Assembly (NCBI RefSeq): GCF_000169455.1
Contig: NZ_AAYC01000007.1
Coordinates: 183,063 to 247,062 of the forward strand
Direction: 5' to 3'
DNA: 64,000 bases
Origin: Roseobacter sp. SK209-2-6
Lineage (GTDB): Bacteria > Pseudomonadota > Alphaproteobacteria > Rhodobacterales > Rhodobacteraceae
Position numbers and translations under genes: made by a program. Shown here in pieces: positions 35,057 to 44,615 of the stretch; position 1 is the first letter of the stretch; each line of letters starts with the position of its first letter. Below the pieces are notes generated by a model. It was not told where the DNA came from and did no database searches. It was given only the letters and a program-made list of their open reading frames with translations.

Positions 35057-35596
35057 ATGAAATTTCTGTCAAAGACTTCCATGCATGAGGATCGGGGCCA
35101 TCCGGTTCTGCACAAAACGTCCTTTCAAACGCGCGCAATCCCTAGCCTCCATGGAGGGATCCCGGCAGGCACCCCTTGCATGACTCGGCATGGCTATCGC
35201 GTTGTGGAGAAAATTGCGCCTGGGGAAGAGTTTATCACCAGAAGCACTGGTTTCTCTAGCTGTCGGAAAATCCTGCGCAAAACTGTCACGACCAAAGCAA
35301 TCTGGTTTGCGGCGGGCTCTTTGGGGGATGGGCATCCGGATTATGATGTCATTTTGCCGGGATCCCAAACGGTCCTGATACGCGATTGGCGGGCAACAGC
35401 GCTTTTTGGCCAGGCTTCCGCCCTGTTGCGGGCTGAGCAGTTGGTCGACGAAGAGTTTGTGCAGGATCTTGGGCAACAAGAGTTGGATCTGTTTTGGTTC
35501 GAGTTTGATACCCCCCAGATCGTCTATGCAGGCGGATTGGAAATCAGCAGCTATGCCAATCAAGAAGGAGCTGTTGCAGTACCGGCATCGCTCTGA
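35057..35596 (+). CDS. Hint-domain (hedgehog/intein-like) protein
   Basis: A 179-residue protein of the kind common in roseobacters. It has the Hint fold start IPAGTPCMTRHGYRVVEKIAPGEEFITR, where Cys would be the nucleophile in self-processing relatives, then GAGSLGDGHPDYDVILPGSQTVLIRDWRAT-like loops (DVILPGSQTVLIRD is a typical Hint block) and a C-terminal LDLFWFEFDTPQIVYAGGLE. There is no partner domain. In large adhesins or S-layer-like proteins such modules process or tether the chain; as a stand-alone protein its role is unknown. The ATG at 35057 follows AAGGTG; a longer frame from 34961 adds 32 residues of doubtful value. Confidence 0.7.
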   Translation: MKFLSKTSMHEDRGHPVLHKTSFQTRAIPSLHGGIPAGTPCMTRHGYRVVEKIAPGEEFITRSTGFSSCRKILRKTVTTKAIWFAAGSLGDGHPDYDVILPGSQTVLIRDWRATALFGQASALLRAEQLVDEEFVQDLGQQELDLFWFEFDTPQIVYAGGLEISSYANQEGAVAVPASL

Positions 35597-35602
35597 GTGC
35601 AC

Positions 35603-37261
35603 CTAACTCATCAATCTGCGGAAAACCGCAGGGAGCTGCTCTGGCAGATCCTCGGCAATCAGGCCCGGGCCGAACTCCAGCGCGCATTCCACATGCAAAT
35701 AGGCAGCGGTTTCGGCAGCCTGCATCGCGGTGAAACCCCGCGCCAGCAAACCAGTAATGAAACCTGCCAGCACATCGCCTGAGCCTGCAGTGGCCAACCA
35801 GGGGGCAGAACGTTCGTAGTGGGCCGAGTTTACCGAACAGCGCCCGTCAGGGGCGGCGATCACCGTATCAGGGCCTTTGAACAGCACGACGCAGCCTGCA
35901 CGTTTGGCGGCCTCACGTGTAGCGTCGACCTTGGAATAGGCAGGTCCCGTGGTGGCCAGGACGTTCAGTTTCTCCGCCAGATCCGGGAAGAGCTTGGCAA
36001 ATTCGCCCCCATGCGGTGTCAGCACGCAGTTTTCGTGTAGAACCTCAAACAGAGCTTCAGGGTTAAGTTCAAACCGGGTCAGCGCATCCGCATCCAGAAC
36101 CGTGGCGCGTTTCTCTTTCAGCACCGACAGCACCAGCGCCTGGGTATCTGCCCCACGCCCCAGCCCTGGCCCCAGGCAGACCGCATTGAACCGCTTGTCT
36201 TCCAGCAGTTCACTGACCCCATGGGCCCCGTCGATCTGCTGCAGCATGATCGCTGTCAGATGCGAGGCATTCTCCGCCATGGCAGAGCGCGGAGAGCCAA
36301 CGGTGACAAGCCCCGCCCCAATCCGCAACGCCCCCCGCGCCGCCAACCGCGCGGCTCCGGTCTTGCCTGCTCCGCCGGAAAGGACGAGGGCGTGGCCGTG
36401 GGAATACTTATTGTCGTTCCAGTTCTTAGCCGCGAAACGTGGGCGCACCAAGCGCACGATATCCTTTGCGTCCGGCAAAGCCGGACAGCCCCCGTCCCCC
36501 CCCCCAGGCGGGGGCTTCACCCCCACCCGCGGCCGCGGGCTGCCCTTTGGAATACCGATATCCTTGGTGACGATTTTTCCACATGCCTCTGCACCGCTTC
36601 CAAGATAATGGCCCAGCTTCATTCTATGGAAAGTCACAGTCAAACCAGAAGGAATAACGCAGCCTTCGGTACAACCATCTTCGGTCCGCAACCCTGAAGG
36701 CATGTCTATTGCCAAGAAACGAGAAGCATAAGTGGTAGTCGATTCATCAAGTATGAACCCGTAAGCCCCTAACGCTTCAAAGGGCAATTTCCCTCTGAAG
36801 CCTGTACCAAAGACTGCGTCAACAAATACCGCGCCTCTAAAAGGCCAAAAGTCATTTTCATCCATGTCGGCTAGTTTTCGAACGCAATCAGTTTCACACC
36901 ACCGCTCATAATTCACCTTCGCATCCGGCGGCAGCTTGTCCGGGTCTCCGTAAAGGAACACCTCCACCTCCCAGCCGTGCTCTTTCAGCAGCCGCGCCAC
37001 TACAAAACCGTCGCCGCCGTTATTGCCCGGCCCGCACAGTACCACCCCCCGCCTCAGATCCTCTTCTTCTGGCTGCAAATATCCTGGGGTGCGCGAGGGG
37101 CTGGCCTCTCGCTCTTTCGTCAACTCCGGCCATTCCTCAAAGATGGCCTCAACCACCCCCTGCCCGGCCCGCTCCATCAGCTCCAGCCCCGTCACTTCGC
37201 CTGAGTCGATGGCCGCCTGTTCGATGGCGCGCATTTGGGCTGCGGTCAGCAGTTCTGTCAT
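35603..37261 (-). CDS. nnrDE: Bifunctional NAD(P)H-hydrate epimerase / ADP-dependent dehydratase
   Basis: A 552-residue metabolite-repair enzyme that converts damaged NAD(P)HX back to NAD(P)H. The N-terminal YjeF_N epimerase (residues about 1-240) has GPGNNGGDGFVVARLL and the AVFGTGF segment. The C-terminal carbohydrate-kinase-like dehydratase (about 280-550) has HGHALVLSGGAGKTGAARLAA, LTPHGGEF and the catalytic TAGSGDVLAGFITGLLARG. The start at 37261 is preferred to 37306 because GGGAGGG lies upstream and MTELLTAAQMRAIE is the family start. An approximately 20-residue linker is proline/glycine-rich. It is monocistronic. Confidence 0.92.
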   Translation of the reverse strand: MTELLTAAQMRAIEQAAIDSGEVTGLELMERAGQGVVEAIFEEWPELTKEREASPSRTPGYLQPEEEDLRRGVVLCGPGNNGGDGFVVARLLKEHGWEVEVFLYGDPDKLPPDAKVNYERWCETDCVRKLADMDENDFWPFRGAVFVDAVFGTGFRGKLPFEALGAYGFILDESTTTYASRFLAIDMPSGLRTEDGCTEGCVIPSGLTVTFHRMKLGHYLGSGAEACGKIVTKDIGIPKGSPRPRVGVKPPPGGGDGGCPALPDAKDIVRLVRPRFAAKNWNDNKYSHGHALVLSGGAGKTGAARLAARGALRIGAGLVTVGSPRSAMAENASHLTAIMLQQIDGAHGVSELLEDKRFNAVCLGPGLGRGADTQALVLSVLKEKRATVLDADALTRFELNPEALFEVLHENCVLTPHGGEFAKLFPDLAEKLNVLATTGPAYSKVDATREAAKRAGCVVLFKGPDTVIAAPDGRCSVNSAHYERSAPWLATAGSGDVLAGFITGLLARGFTAMQAAETAAYLHVECALEFGPGLIAEDLPEQLPAVFRRLMS

Positions 37262-37412
37262 GGATTTCCCTCCCACTCTCAGGCGCCTCGATTCACTGCT
37301 GCTCATTTTTTAGGCAGCCCGCCCATTTCTTAATCGCTGCAGCCCAAATTCTCGACCTTAGCCGCCCTGAGACAGCACAGCGCATTGTCCCCATGATTTA
37401 GAAATGATCTGA

Positions 37413-37784
<372 letters not shown>

Positions 37785-37821
37785 TCTCTACCGAACACTG
37801 CCAATCAAAAGGACCAAGGGA

Positions 37822-39228
37822 ATGAGCGTAGAAGCAGTTCTCAAGACACTCAAAGAAGAAGAAGTGGCCTATGTCGACATCCGCTTCACCGACGTGCGCG
37901 GCAAGCTGCAGCACGTGACCGTGGATGTGGATCTGGTTGACGAAGACTTCCTGGAAGAAGGCTTCATGTTCGACGGCTCCTCCATCGCGGGCTGGAAGTC
38001 GATCGAAAACTCCGACATGAAGCTGATCGCAGATACCACCTCTGCCTATATCGATCCCTTCTACGCGGAAAAAACTCTCTGCATCCATTGCTCCATCGTT
38101 GAGCCCGACACCGGTGAAGCCTATGAGCGTGACCCACGCGGCACGGCCCAGAAGGCCGAAGCTTACCTCAAGTCCTCAGGCATCGGTGATGTGGCCTATA
38201 TGGGTCCGGAAGCTGAATTCTTCCTCTTTGATGATGTGCGTTACTCCAACACCATCAACAAAGTGTCCTATGAGGTCGACGCAACCGACGCTTCCTGGAA
38301 CACCGACACCGAATATGAAATGGGCAACATGGGTCACCGCCCTGGCCTCAAAGGCGGCTATTTCCCGGTAAACCCCACCGACGAATCCCAGGATCTGCGC
38401 TCTGAGATGCTTTCGACCATGAAGCGTCTGGGCATGAAAGTGGACAAGCACCACCACGAGGTTGCTTCCTGCCAGCACGAGCTGGGCCTGATCTTTGACA
38501 GCCTGACCAAACAGGCCGACGAGCTGCAGAAATACAAATATGTGATCCACAACGTGGCGCACGCCTATGGCAAATCCGCGACTTTCATGCCCAAGCCGAT
38601 CTATGGCGACAACGGCACCGGCATGCATGTGAACATGTCGATCTGGAAAGACGGCAAGCCGCTCTTTGCGGGTGACAAATATGCAGATCTGTCGGATGAA
38701 GCCCTGTGGTTCATCGGCGGCATTCTGAAGCACTCCAAGACCCTGAACGCCTTCACCAACCCTGCGACCAACAGCTACAAGCGCCTGATCCCAGGTTTCG
38801 AAGCCCCCGTTCTGCGCGCCTATTCCGCGCGTAACCGCTCTGGCTGCGTTCGTATCCCATGGACCGAGAGCCCCAAAGCCAAGCGCGTTGAGGCCCGCTT
38901 CCCCGATCCGGCAGCAAACCCCTACCTGTGCTTTGCAGCTCTCCTGATGGCTGGCCTTGACGGCATCAAGAACAAGATCGATCCCGGCGAAGCCATGGAT
39001 AAGAACCTCTATGATCTGCCTGCCGAAGAACTGGCTGATATCCCAACCGTTGCGGGCTCTCTGCGCGAAGCGCTGGAAGCACTGGAAGCCGATCACGACT
39101 TCCTCTTGCAGGGTGACGTCTTCACCAAAGATCAGATCGATGGCTACATCGCTCTGAAAATGGAAGAGGTCCAGCTCTTTGAGCACACCCCTCACCCTGT
39201 TGAATTCGGCATGTACTATAGCTGCTGA
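37822..39228 (+). CDS. glnA: Glutamine synthetase type I
   Basis: A 468-residue enzyme making glutamine from glutamate, ammonia and ATP. It has the GSI beta-grasp start ([16 protein letters not shown]), the metal-site region [14 protein letters not shown], the substrate loop [14 protein letters not shown] and [11 protein letters not shown]. Tyr397 in NLYDLP is the adenylylation site, so activity is controlled by GlnE. The start at 37822 begins the conserved [10 protein letters not shown]. It lies 37 bp behind glnB and ends in a strong terminator. Confidence 0.96.
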   Translation: MSVEAVLKTLKEEEVAYVDIRFTDVRGKLQHVTVDVDLVDEDFLEEGFMFDGSSIAGWKSIENSDMKLIADTTSAYIDPFYAEKTLCIHCSIVEPDTGEAYERDPRGTAQKAEAYLKSSGIGDVAYMGPEAEFFLFDDVRYSNTINKVSYEVDATDASWNTDTEYEMGNMGHRPGLKGGYFPVNPTDESQDLRSEMLSTMKRLGMKVDKHHHEVASCQHELGLIFDSLTKQADELQKYKYVIHNVAHAYGKSATFMPKPIYGDNGTGMHVNMSIWKDGKPLFAGDKYADLSDEALWFIGGILKHSKTLNAFTNPATNSYKRLIPGFEAPVLRAYSARNRSGCVRIPWTESPKAKRVEARFPDPAANPYLCFAALLMAGLDGIKNKIDPGEAMDKNLYDLPAEELADIPTVAGSLREALEALEADHDFLLQGDVFTKDQIDGYIALKMEEVQLFEHTPHPVEFGMYYSC

Positions 39229-39253
39229 TCCAGTAGCGGATGCTATAAATTTC

Positions 39254-39281
39254 AAAGGGCGCCCTAACCGGCGCCCTTTTT
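39254..39281 (+). terminator. Terminator of glnBA
   Basis: A ten-base-pair stem AAAGGGCGCC / GGCGCCCTTT with a six-base loop and a T5 tail, 25 bp after the glnA stop. Confidence 0.9.
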
Positions 39282-39345
39282 CATTTGGTTCTCATGAATG
39301 TGGCCTCTTTGATGCCCTCTGGCAACCTGCACCTCTGACCGCGTT

Positions 39346-40236
39346 TCACAAGGTGGTGGCTTGTGCTGTCAGCCAAGCTATCACCGCCGCGACCTGTGCC
39401 TGAGCTGTGGGGCGACGCAATGATAGAAGATAGAAATCCTGCCCGACCGCTGAATGATACGCCCCGACCTCGACCAGTTTCCCCGCTTCGATATCCCGAG
39501 CGGCGAGAAACCGGTTTACCAGCGCCACACCTTGACCAGAAATGGCAGCATCAACCGCCAAAGCAGTTTGGCTCAGGCGAAGATGGCGCTGGCTTTTCTC
39601 TTCCTGAGCAATTTCTGCCAGAAAGCTGGGCCAAAGATCATGTGCATCATGGATCTTTGGCAAACCCGCGAGATCAATTAGATCCGCATCGGGATCCTCG
39701 ATAGCAGCGTGGGTTGAAGCAATCAGATCGGGCGCGGCAACGGCAATGATCTCTTGCTTGAACAATAGTTGCGCATTCAGCGTCGCCCCAAATGGGGGCG
39801 CCCCTTGCCGGATCGCAAGATCAATGCCATCACTATGAAAACTAGATATTTTTTCCGTTGCAAGAATGCGAAGATCGATTTCTGGATGCTCTTCGGCAAA
39901 TCCAGGGAGGTTTGGGATCAGCCATTTCGATGCAAAGCTTGGCGTTACACTGATCAGCACCTTGCCTGGCTCTGGCTTTAGCTGGGCAGTCGCCGCGCGC
40001 AGCTCCTCAAAAGCGCCAGAAATTCTATTGTGATAGAGACGACCTGCAGCGGTTAGGGCCAATCCCTTTGGCAATCTGTCAAACAGCAAGACCCCCAGGT
40101 GAGATTCAAGTTGGCGCACCTGCTGTGCGACAGCTCCCTGCGTCACGCCCATCTCATCCGCAGCCGCCCGAAAGCTCAACCGACGGCCAGAAACATCAAA
40201 GGCACGTAGCCCGTTCAATGGGGGAAGATCTGTCAT
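39346..40236 (-). CDS. LysR-family transcriptional regulator (GcvA-like)
   Basis: A 296-residue regulator. The N-terminal helix-turn-helix is LNGLRAFDVSGRRLSFRAAA, then VTQGAVAQQVRQLESHLGV, followed by the LysR substrate-binding domain with ISVTPSFASKWLIPNLPGF, a typical GcvA-type start of the effector domain. It is divergent from the short-chain dehydrogenase gene, with 95 bp between, so it probably regulates that gene. The effector is unknown. Confidence 0.88.
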   Translation of the reverse strand: MTDLPPLNGLRAFDVSGRRLSFRAAADEMGVTQGAVAQQVRQLESHLGVLLFDRLPKGLALTAAGRLYHNRISGAFEELRAATAQLKPEPGKVLISVTPSFASKWLIPNLPGFAEEHPEIDLRILATEKISSFHSDGIDLAIRQGAPPFGATLNAQLLFKQEIIAVAAPDLIASTHAAIEDPDADLIDLAGLPKIHDAHDLWPSFLAEIAQEEKSQRHLRLSQTALAVDAAISGQGVALVNRFLAARDIEAGKLVEVGAYHSAVGQDFYLLSLRRPTAQAQVAAVIAWLTAQATTL

Positions 40237-40331
40237 AGCCAGCAGTTTTCCTATTGTCAGAGACCAACATAACTCCTTCGCGCCTTCATCATAAGCCCAA
40301 TAATATGGGGCAAAATGTATAGGAGAATATC

Positions 40332-41036
40332 ATGTCAGTAGAAAAAGTAGCGCTAATAACGGCGGGCGGAAGCGGTCTGGGCGCACAGGCCGCCCGTCAG
40401 TTGGCTGCAGATGGCTTTAAGGTTGGGGTTCTCTCCTCCTCCGGCAAAGGCGAGGCCCTGGGAAACAAGCTGGGCGGTTTTGGCGTAACGGGCTCAAATC
40501 TGGATAGCGACGCTTTGCAGGAGCTGGTCACAGGCGCCAAGGAACGCTGGGGGCGCGTCGATGTTTTGGTAAACTCAGCAGGCCATGGCCCCAAGGGGCC
40601 TGTTCTGGATATCAGCGATGACGATTGGCATCTGGGGATGGAATTCTATCTGATGAATGCAATCCGACCAACACGCCTGGTCACCCCTTTGATGCAAAGC
40701 CAGGGCGGTGGCACCATAATCAATATCTCGACCTTCGCTGCCTTTGAGCCGGACCCCCTGTTTCCGACTTCTGGTGTCTTTCGCGCAGCACTTGCTGCTT
40801 TCACAAAGCTCTTTGCCGATAAATATGCCGCCGAGAACATTCGGATGAACAATGTCTTGCCCGGGTTTATCGACAGTCTGCCAGAGACCGAAGATCGCAA
40901 AGCGCGCATCCCAATGGAGCGCTACGGCAAAGCCGAAGAGGTCGCTTCGCTGATTGCCTATCTTGCGTCAGATAGTGCTGGGTACATGACCGGACAAAAC
41001 CTGCGTGTTGATGGCGGCCTTACCCACTCCGTTTGA
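40332..41036 (+). CDS. Short-chain dehydrogenase/reductase
   Basis: A 234-residue NAD(P)-dependent SDR. The glycine motif is ITAGGSGLGAQAARQLAADG near residues 9-29, the NSAG motif is LVNSAGHGPKGP, and a short-chain C-terminus ends YMTGQNLRVDGGLTHSV. The usual catalytic YxxxK is not in its common form: the region reads SGVFRAALAAFTKLF, with Phe where Tyr is expected, so it may be a non-classical member or act as a reductase with changed chemistry. The LysR gene is divergent. The substrate is unknown. Confidence 0.85.
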   Translation: MSVEKVALITAGGSGLGAQAARQLAADGFKVGVLSSSGKGEALGNKLGGFGVTGSNLDSDALQELVTGAKERWGRVDVLVNSAGHGPKGPVLDISDDDWHLGMEFYLMNAIRPTRLVTPLMQSQGGGTIINISTFAAFEPDPLFPTSGVFRAALAAFTKLFADKYAAENIRMNNVLPGFIDSLPETEDRKARIPMERYGKAEEVASLIAYLASDSAGYMTGQNLRVDGGLTHSV

Positions 41037-41060
41037 TGCCAGCGGCACCCTCTTGCAAAC

Positions 41061-41095
41061 GAAAGCCCCACTTTGGATCAGTGGGGCTTTCACGT
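41061..41095 (+). terminator. Terminator after the SDR gene
   Basis: A twelve-base-pair stem GAAAGCCCCACT / AGTGGGGCTTTC with a seven-base loop, 25 bp after the stop. The tail is only a CTTTC end, so it may act in both directions or need Rho. Confidence 0.7.
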
Positions 41096-41287
41096 CATAA
41101 AGGCCATAGAAGGGCTCCTCGTCTGAAAGAGAATCGCCGTTTCGAAAACCTGCTTTCGTTAGCCTCGAAGCACCAGATGATTTCGGATCAAGCCGAAGGC
41201 TGAACAAGGGGCGGCCAAGGGCCACCATTGGATTGGCAGAACAATTCCCATCGTGGTTAGGATCCTGAGGGCAGCAGAATTGATGGG

Positions 41288-42074
41288 ATGAGTATGAAAC
41301 GGCAATATAGTTTTCCCGAGGGCCATTGGGATTGGATAGTGGAACTCACCCACCATCATGCAGTGCGCGCAGGAAATCTGGTCTTCACCGGCGAGCAGGT
41401 GGATCTGGATCCACAAGGAAACGTCCGCAACATTGGTGATCTGGCAAGCCAATGCCGCAACTCTATGCGCTATATGGAGCGGCTCTTTGATGATCTGGGG
41501 GTGGATTTCGCCGACTTGGTGCGCCTGATCGCCTACTATGTGGGAACAGCAGAGGATGAGGCGCGGTTGATGAGCCAACTGGCCGAGACTATCGGCCCAG
41601 AGGTTCGTCCAGTCATCAGCATGATCAATATGCCTGAACTCTGATATCCGGGGATGTTGACCGAGATCGAAGGCGTGGCAATGCGTGCGCCGGACGGGGC
41701 GCGGATCTTGCGTGAATGTCACCCTGCCCTATTCGCAGGGGATCAAGTCAGGCAAGGTGTTTCATGTCGGCAGGCAGGTTGCATTGAATGCAAAGGCTCA
41801 GGTTAAACACAAAGGCAATATGATCACCCAAACCCGAACTGCCATGGATAATATCGCCAACTTGCTAGCAGGTTTTGATGCCACGCCGGATGACGCGGTT
41901 AAGGTGACCACTTTCTATCAAGGGAACGCCTCTGCCGAAGCCCTTCATGAGAACCTCTGTGTACGGTCAAATTCCTACACCGCACCTAGCCCCGCAACCA
42001 CAGGAATTCCAGTTCCATCGCTCTTCTGTGATGACCTTTTGATCGAGATTGAGGTCATAGCCCAGCTCGATTGA
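41288..42074 (+). pseudogene. Tandem double-RidA enamine/imine deaminase-like gene, broken
   Basis: Two RidA-like halves form one gene with two lesions. The first half (41288-41644) reads TGEQVDLDPQGNV and ends PEL before TGA at 41642-41644. The frame continues as YPGMLTEIEGVAMRAPDGAR. The second half resumes in another frame at about 41710 as CVNVTLPYSQGIKSGKVFHV and ends IEVIAQLD at 42074. Removing one T of the pair at 41708-41709 restores the frame, and a single base change at the TGA restores a Cys codon. Intact relatives have two RidA domains in about 260 residues. Lost function, or a sequencing artefact at both sites, would explain it. Confidence 0.75.
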
Positions 42075-42190
42075 GGTTGCGCAGCGTAAGGTTATCCTCC
42101 CACCTGGATCTAGCAGGGTCAAAAGGCCTTGTCGGCAAGCATCGGGTTCTTTACCTAGGCCCGTTCCACTGCCCATGAGGAGCCATTTCC

Positions 42191-43453
42191 ATGACAAAAC
42201 CTGCCTCACTGCCGACAACACTTGGGATCGACTTTGGCACTTCCAACTCCGCTGCCGGCCTGGCGGTTGCCGGTCGTCCCTGGCTAGTGGAAATAGAACC
42301 CGGCGAAACGACCCTGCCAACGGCTGTCTTCTTTGAAGAGGCCTCTTCAAACATGCGCATCGGGCGCAGCGCGACCCGGGCATTGATCTCCGGGGAAGAA
42401 GGCCGCTTCATGCGCGCGCTCAAAAGCCTGCTTGGCACGCCGCTGTTGCGAGAAGAACGTCGCATCTACAAGCAAAAGACCGATTTCATTCAGATAATCG
42501 CGTCCTTTTTGAACCTCATCAAAACCCGCGCCGAAGCGGCAACCGGGCAGACCTTTAGCCATGCGCTCTCTGGTCGGCCCGTTCACTTCCACAGCTCGGA
42601 CCCGCAGCGAGATGCACAGGCCGAAGTGGACCTGCGTGAATGCTACCTTGCCGCAGGGTTTGAGGATGTCAGCTTCCTTTACGAACCAGAAGCAGCCGTG
42701 CGTTCCGCCCGTCCCAAGCCAGGGCTTGGTTTGATTGTCGACATCGGTGGCGGCACCTCGGACTTCACGCTGTTTGAGCAGAATACCGAAAGTGAGACCC
42801 GCATCATCTGTTCGCATGGCTTGCGACTGGGGGGGACCGACTTTGACAGGCAGATCAGCGTCGACCATGTGATGCCACTGCTTGGGCGCGGCTCAGCCAT
42901 CCGAAATACCTTTGGCAAGGACACCCTTCCTGCGCCAAACAGAATTTTCAACGATCTGGCAACCTGGCAGATGATCCCTTTCCTCTACACCGCTGAAACC
43001 CGTCGTGCAGCGCAGGAACTGGAACGGCAGGCTGTTGAAAGTGAGAAACTTGCCCGTCTCACTACGGTTCTGGAGGAAGAGCTGGGCCATGATCTGGCCT
43101 TTGCGGTTGAACGTGGAAAGATCAGCGCCAATGATCTGGAAAACCGGGAGCCGACGATTGATCTGCGCATTCTGGAGCGTGGTCTCTCTGCCCCATTGGC
43201 CGCCCTACAGCTGCAAGACAGCCTGGCAGAGATGGCAAGGCGTATCGCTGAAAACGCTCAGGAAACGCTGCAGCTTTCGGACACTGCTCCCGCGCAGGTC
43301 GATCGCCTTGTGCTCGTCGGCGGATCTTCACTCCTCGGGGCAATCCAGGGAGAGCTGCGAGCATTGTTTCCTGAGGCCGAATTCGAAATGCGCAATGCGA
43401 TGACCGCTGTTGCAGATGGGCTGGCGCTATCTGCGGCTGAGGCCTTCCGCTAG
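42191..43453 (+). CDS. Hsp70-like ATPase (YegD-type)
   Basis: A 420-residue protein with only the Hsp70/actin nucleotide-binding domain: LGIDFGTSNSAAGLAVAG (phosphate 1), IVDIGGGTSDFTLFE (phosphate 2) and LVLVGGSSLLGAIQGELRALFPEAE (adenosine motif). It lacks the substrate-binding beta domain and C-terminal lid of DnaK, as in E. coli YegD. It may be a specialised chaperone or a scaffold. The ATG at 42191 follows AGGAGCCATTTCC. It is followed by a lytic transglycosylase 106 bp downstream, but they need not be co-transcribed. Confidence 0.87.
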   Translation: MTKPASLPTTLGIDFGTSNSAAGLAVAGRPWLVEIEPGETTLPTAVFFEEASSNMRIGRSATRALISGEEGRFMRALKSLLGTPLLREERRIYKQKTDFIQIIASFLNLIKTRAEAATGQTFSHALSGRPVHFHSSDPQRDAQAEVDLRECYLAAGFEDVSFLYEPEAAVRSARPKPGLGLIVDIGGGTSDFTLFEQNTESETRIICSHGLRLGGTDFDRQISVDHVMPLLGRGSAIRNTFGKDTLPAPNRIFNDLATWQMIPFLYTAETRRAAQELERQAVESEKLARLTTVLEEELGHDLAFAVERGKISANDLENREPTIDLRILERGLSAPLAALQLQDSLAEMARRIAENAQETLQLSDTAPAQVDRLVLVGGSSLLGAIQGELRALFPEAEFEMRNAMTAVADGLALSAAEAFR

Positions 43454-43559
43454 GAAGCTCAGACAGGAGAGATGGGAAAGGTTCAAGGCTTTTCCCGCTG
43501 TCATTTGCGGGAGATACTGCTAGCCTGAAAGCGCTAACTTAGCTTGGACCATTTCAGAT

Positions 43560-44360
43560 ATGCGAATTCTTCAGATTTCCGCCATCGCTCTTGTGGCGAG
43601 TTTTTTCTCATCCGCGAGCTTTGCAGCCAGTTGCGGCAACACGGCAGCCGGTTTTGAAGCTTGGAAAGCCAGCTTTGCCAAAACCGCGAAACGCGCTGGC
43701 GTTAAACGACCGGGGCTACAAGCCCTGAGCAACGCACGCTATGCCAGTCGAACGATTGCGGCCGACCGAAATCAAAAGAGCTTTCGCTACTCTCTCGAAA
43801 AATTCATGCAAGTACGTGGCAGTGAGACGATCATTGCGCAGGGGCGCAAGCGCAGAGCCCGCAATCAGGCCTTCTTTGCCGCGTTGGAGAAGAAATACGG
43901 CGTCCCAGCCGGGGTTCTGATTGCAATCCACGGGATGGAAACCGCTTTTGGCAATTTCATGGGAGACAGTCAGGTGGTCTCTGCCATCGTGACCCTGACC
44001 TATGATTGCCGCCGCTCCGCCTTTTTTGAGCCCCATGCACTGGGAGCGCTGAAACTGGTTGATCAGGGCGCCATCACCTCTGCAACACTTGGCGCCAAAC
44101 ACGGAGAGCTGGGCCATACTCAGTTTCTTCCAGGCAATGCCCTGCGTTTTGGCGTTGATTGGGACAGGAACGGCCGGGTGGATTTCTACAATTTGGAGGA
44201 TGCCCTCGCCTCAACCGCTTTCTTCCTCAAAAAGAAGGGGTGGAAGCGAGGCAAGGGATACCAACAGGGCGAACCAAACTTTCGAGTGTTGAAAGAATGG
44301 AACGCAGCGACCGTTTACCAGCAGTCCCTTGCCATCATGGGACGCCGTATCGATCAATAG
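43560..44360 (+). CDS. MltB-family lytic murein transglycosylase
   Basis: A 266-residue periplasmic enzyme that cleaves peptidoglycan. A signal peptide (first about 22 residues, ending SFAAS) precedes a domain with YGVPAGVLIAIHGMETAFGNFMG, where the catalytic Glu lies in GMETAFG, and the following SQVVSAIVTLTYDCRR. GHTQFLPGNALRFGVDWDRNGRVDFYNLEDALAST is the second MltB-type block. The length is shorter than E. coli MltB (361) because the C-terminal peptidoglycan-binding domain is absent. It is a stand-alone gene. Confidence 0.9.
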   Translation: MRILQISAIALVASFFSSASFAASCGNTAAGFEAWKASFAKTAKRAGVKRPGLQALSNARYASRTIAADRNQKSFRYSLEKFMQVRGSETIIAQGRKRRARNQAFFAALEKKYGVPAGVLIAIHGMETAFGNFMGDSQVVSAIVTLTYDCRRSAFFEPHALGALKLVDQGAITSATLGAKHGELGHTQFLPGNALRFGVDWDRNGRVDFYNLEDALASTAFFLKKKGWKRGKGYQQGEPNFRVLKEWNAATVYQQSLAIMGRRIDQ

Positions 44361-44615
44361 GATTTGGCCCCTTCACCTCTGCCTCAACAATCGTTCAGCT
44401 AGGCAATGATTGTAAGGCTTGCGGCACCAAAGTGGCCTTCCCCCGCCTTCTTCCGGCCCCAATCCACTCTCCCCCAAGGAGATATTTCGACATAAACCTT
44501 TGTTTTTACGCACCCTTAGCTGCATCTCATTCTGGCGGGATTCTCTAAACAATTCTTCATGAATTGTTCTGAACCGCCAAACTTTCCTCCATTTCCCTTT
44601 TTATTGTTGTCTCAG

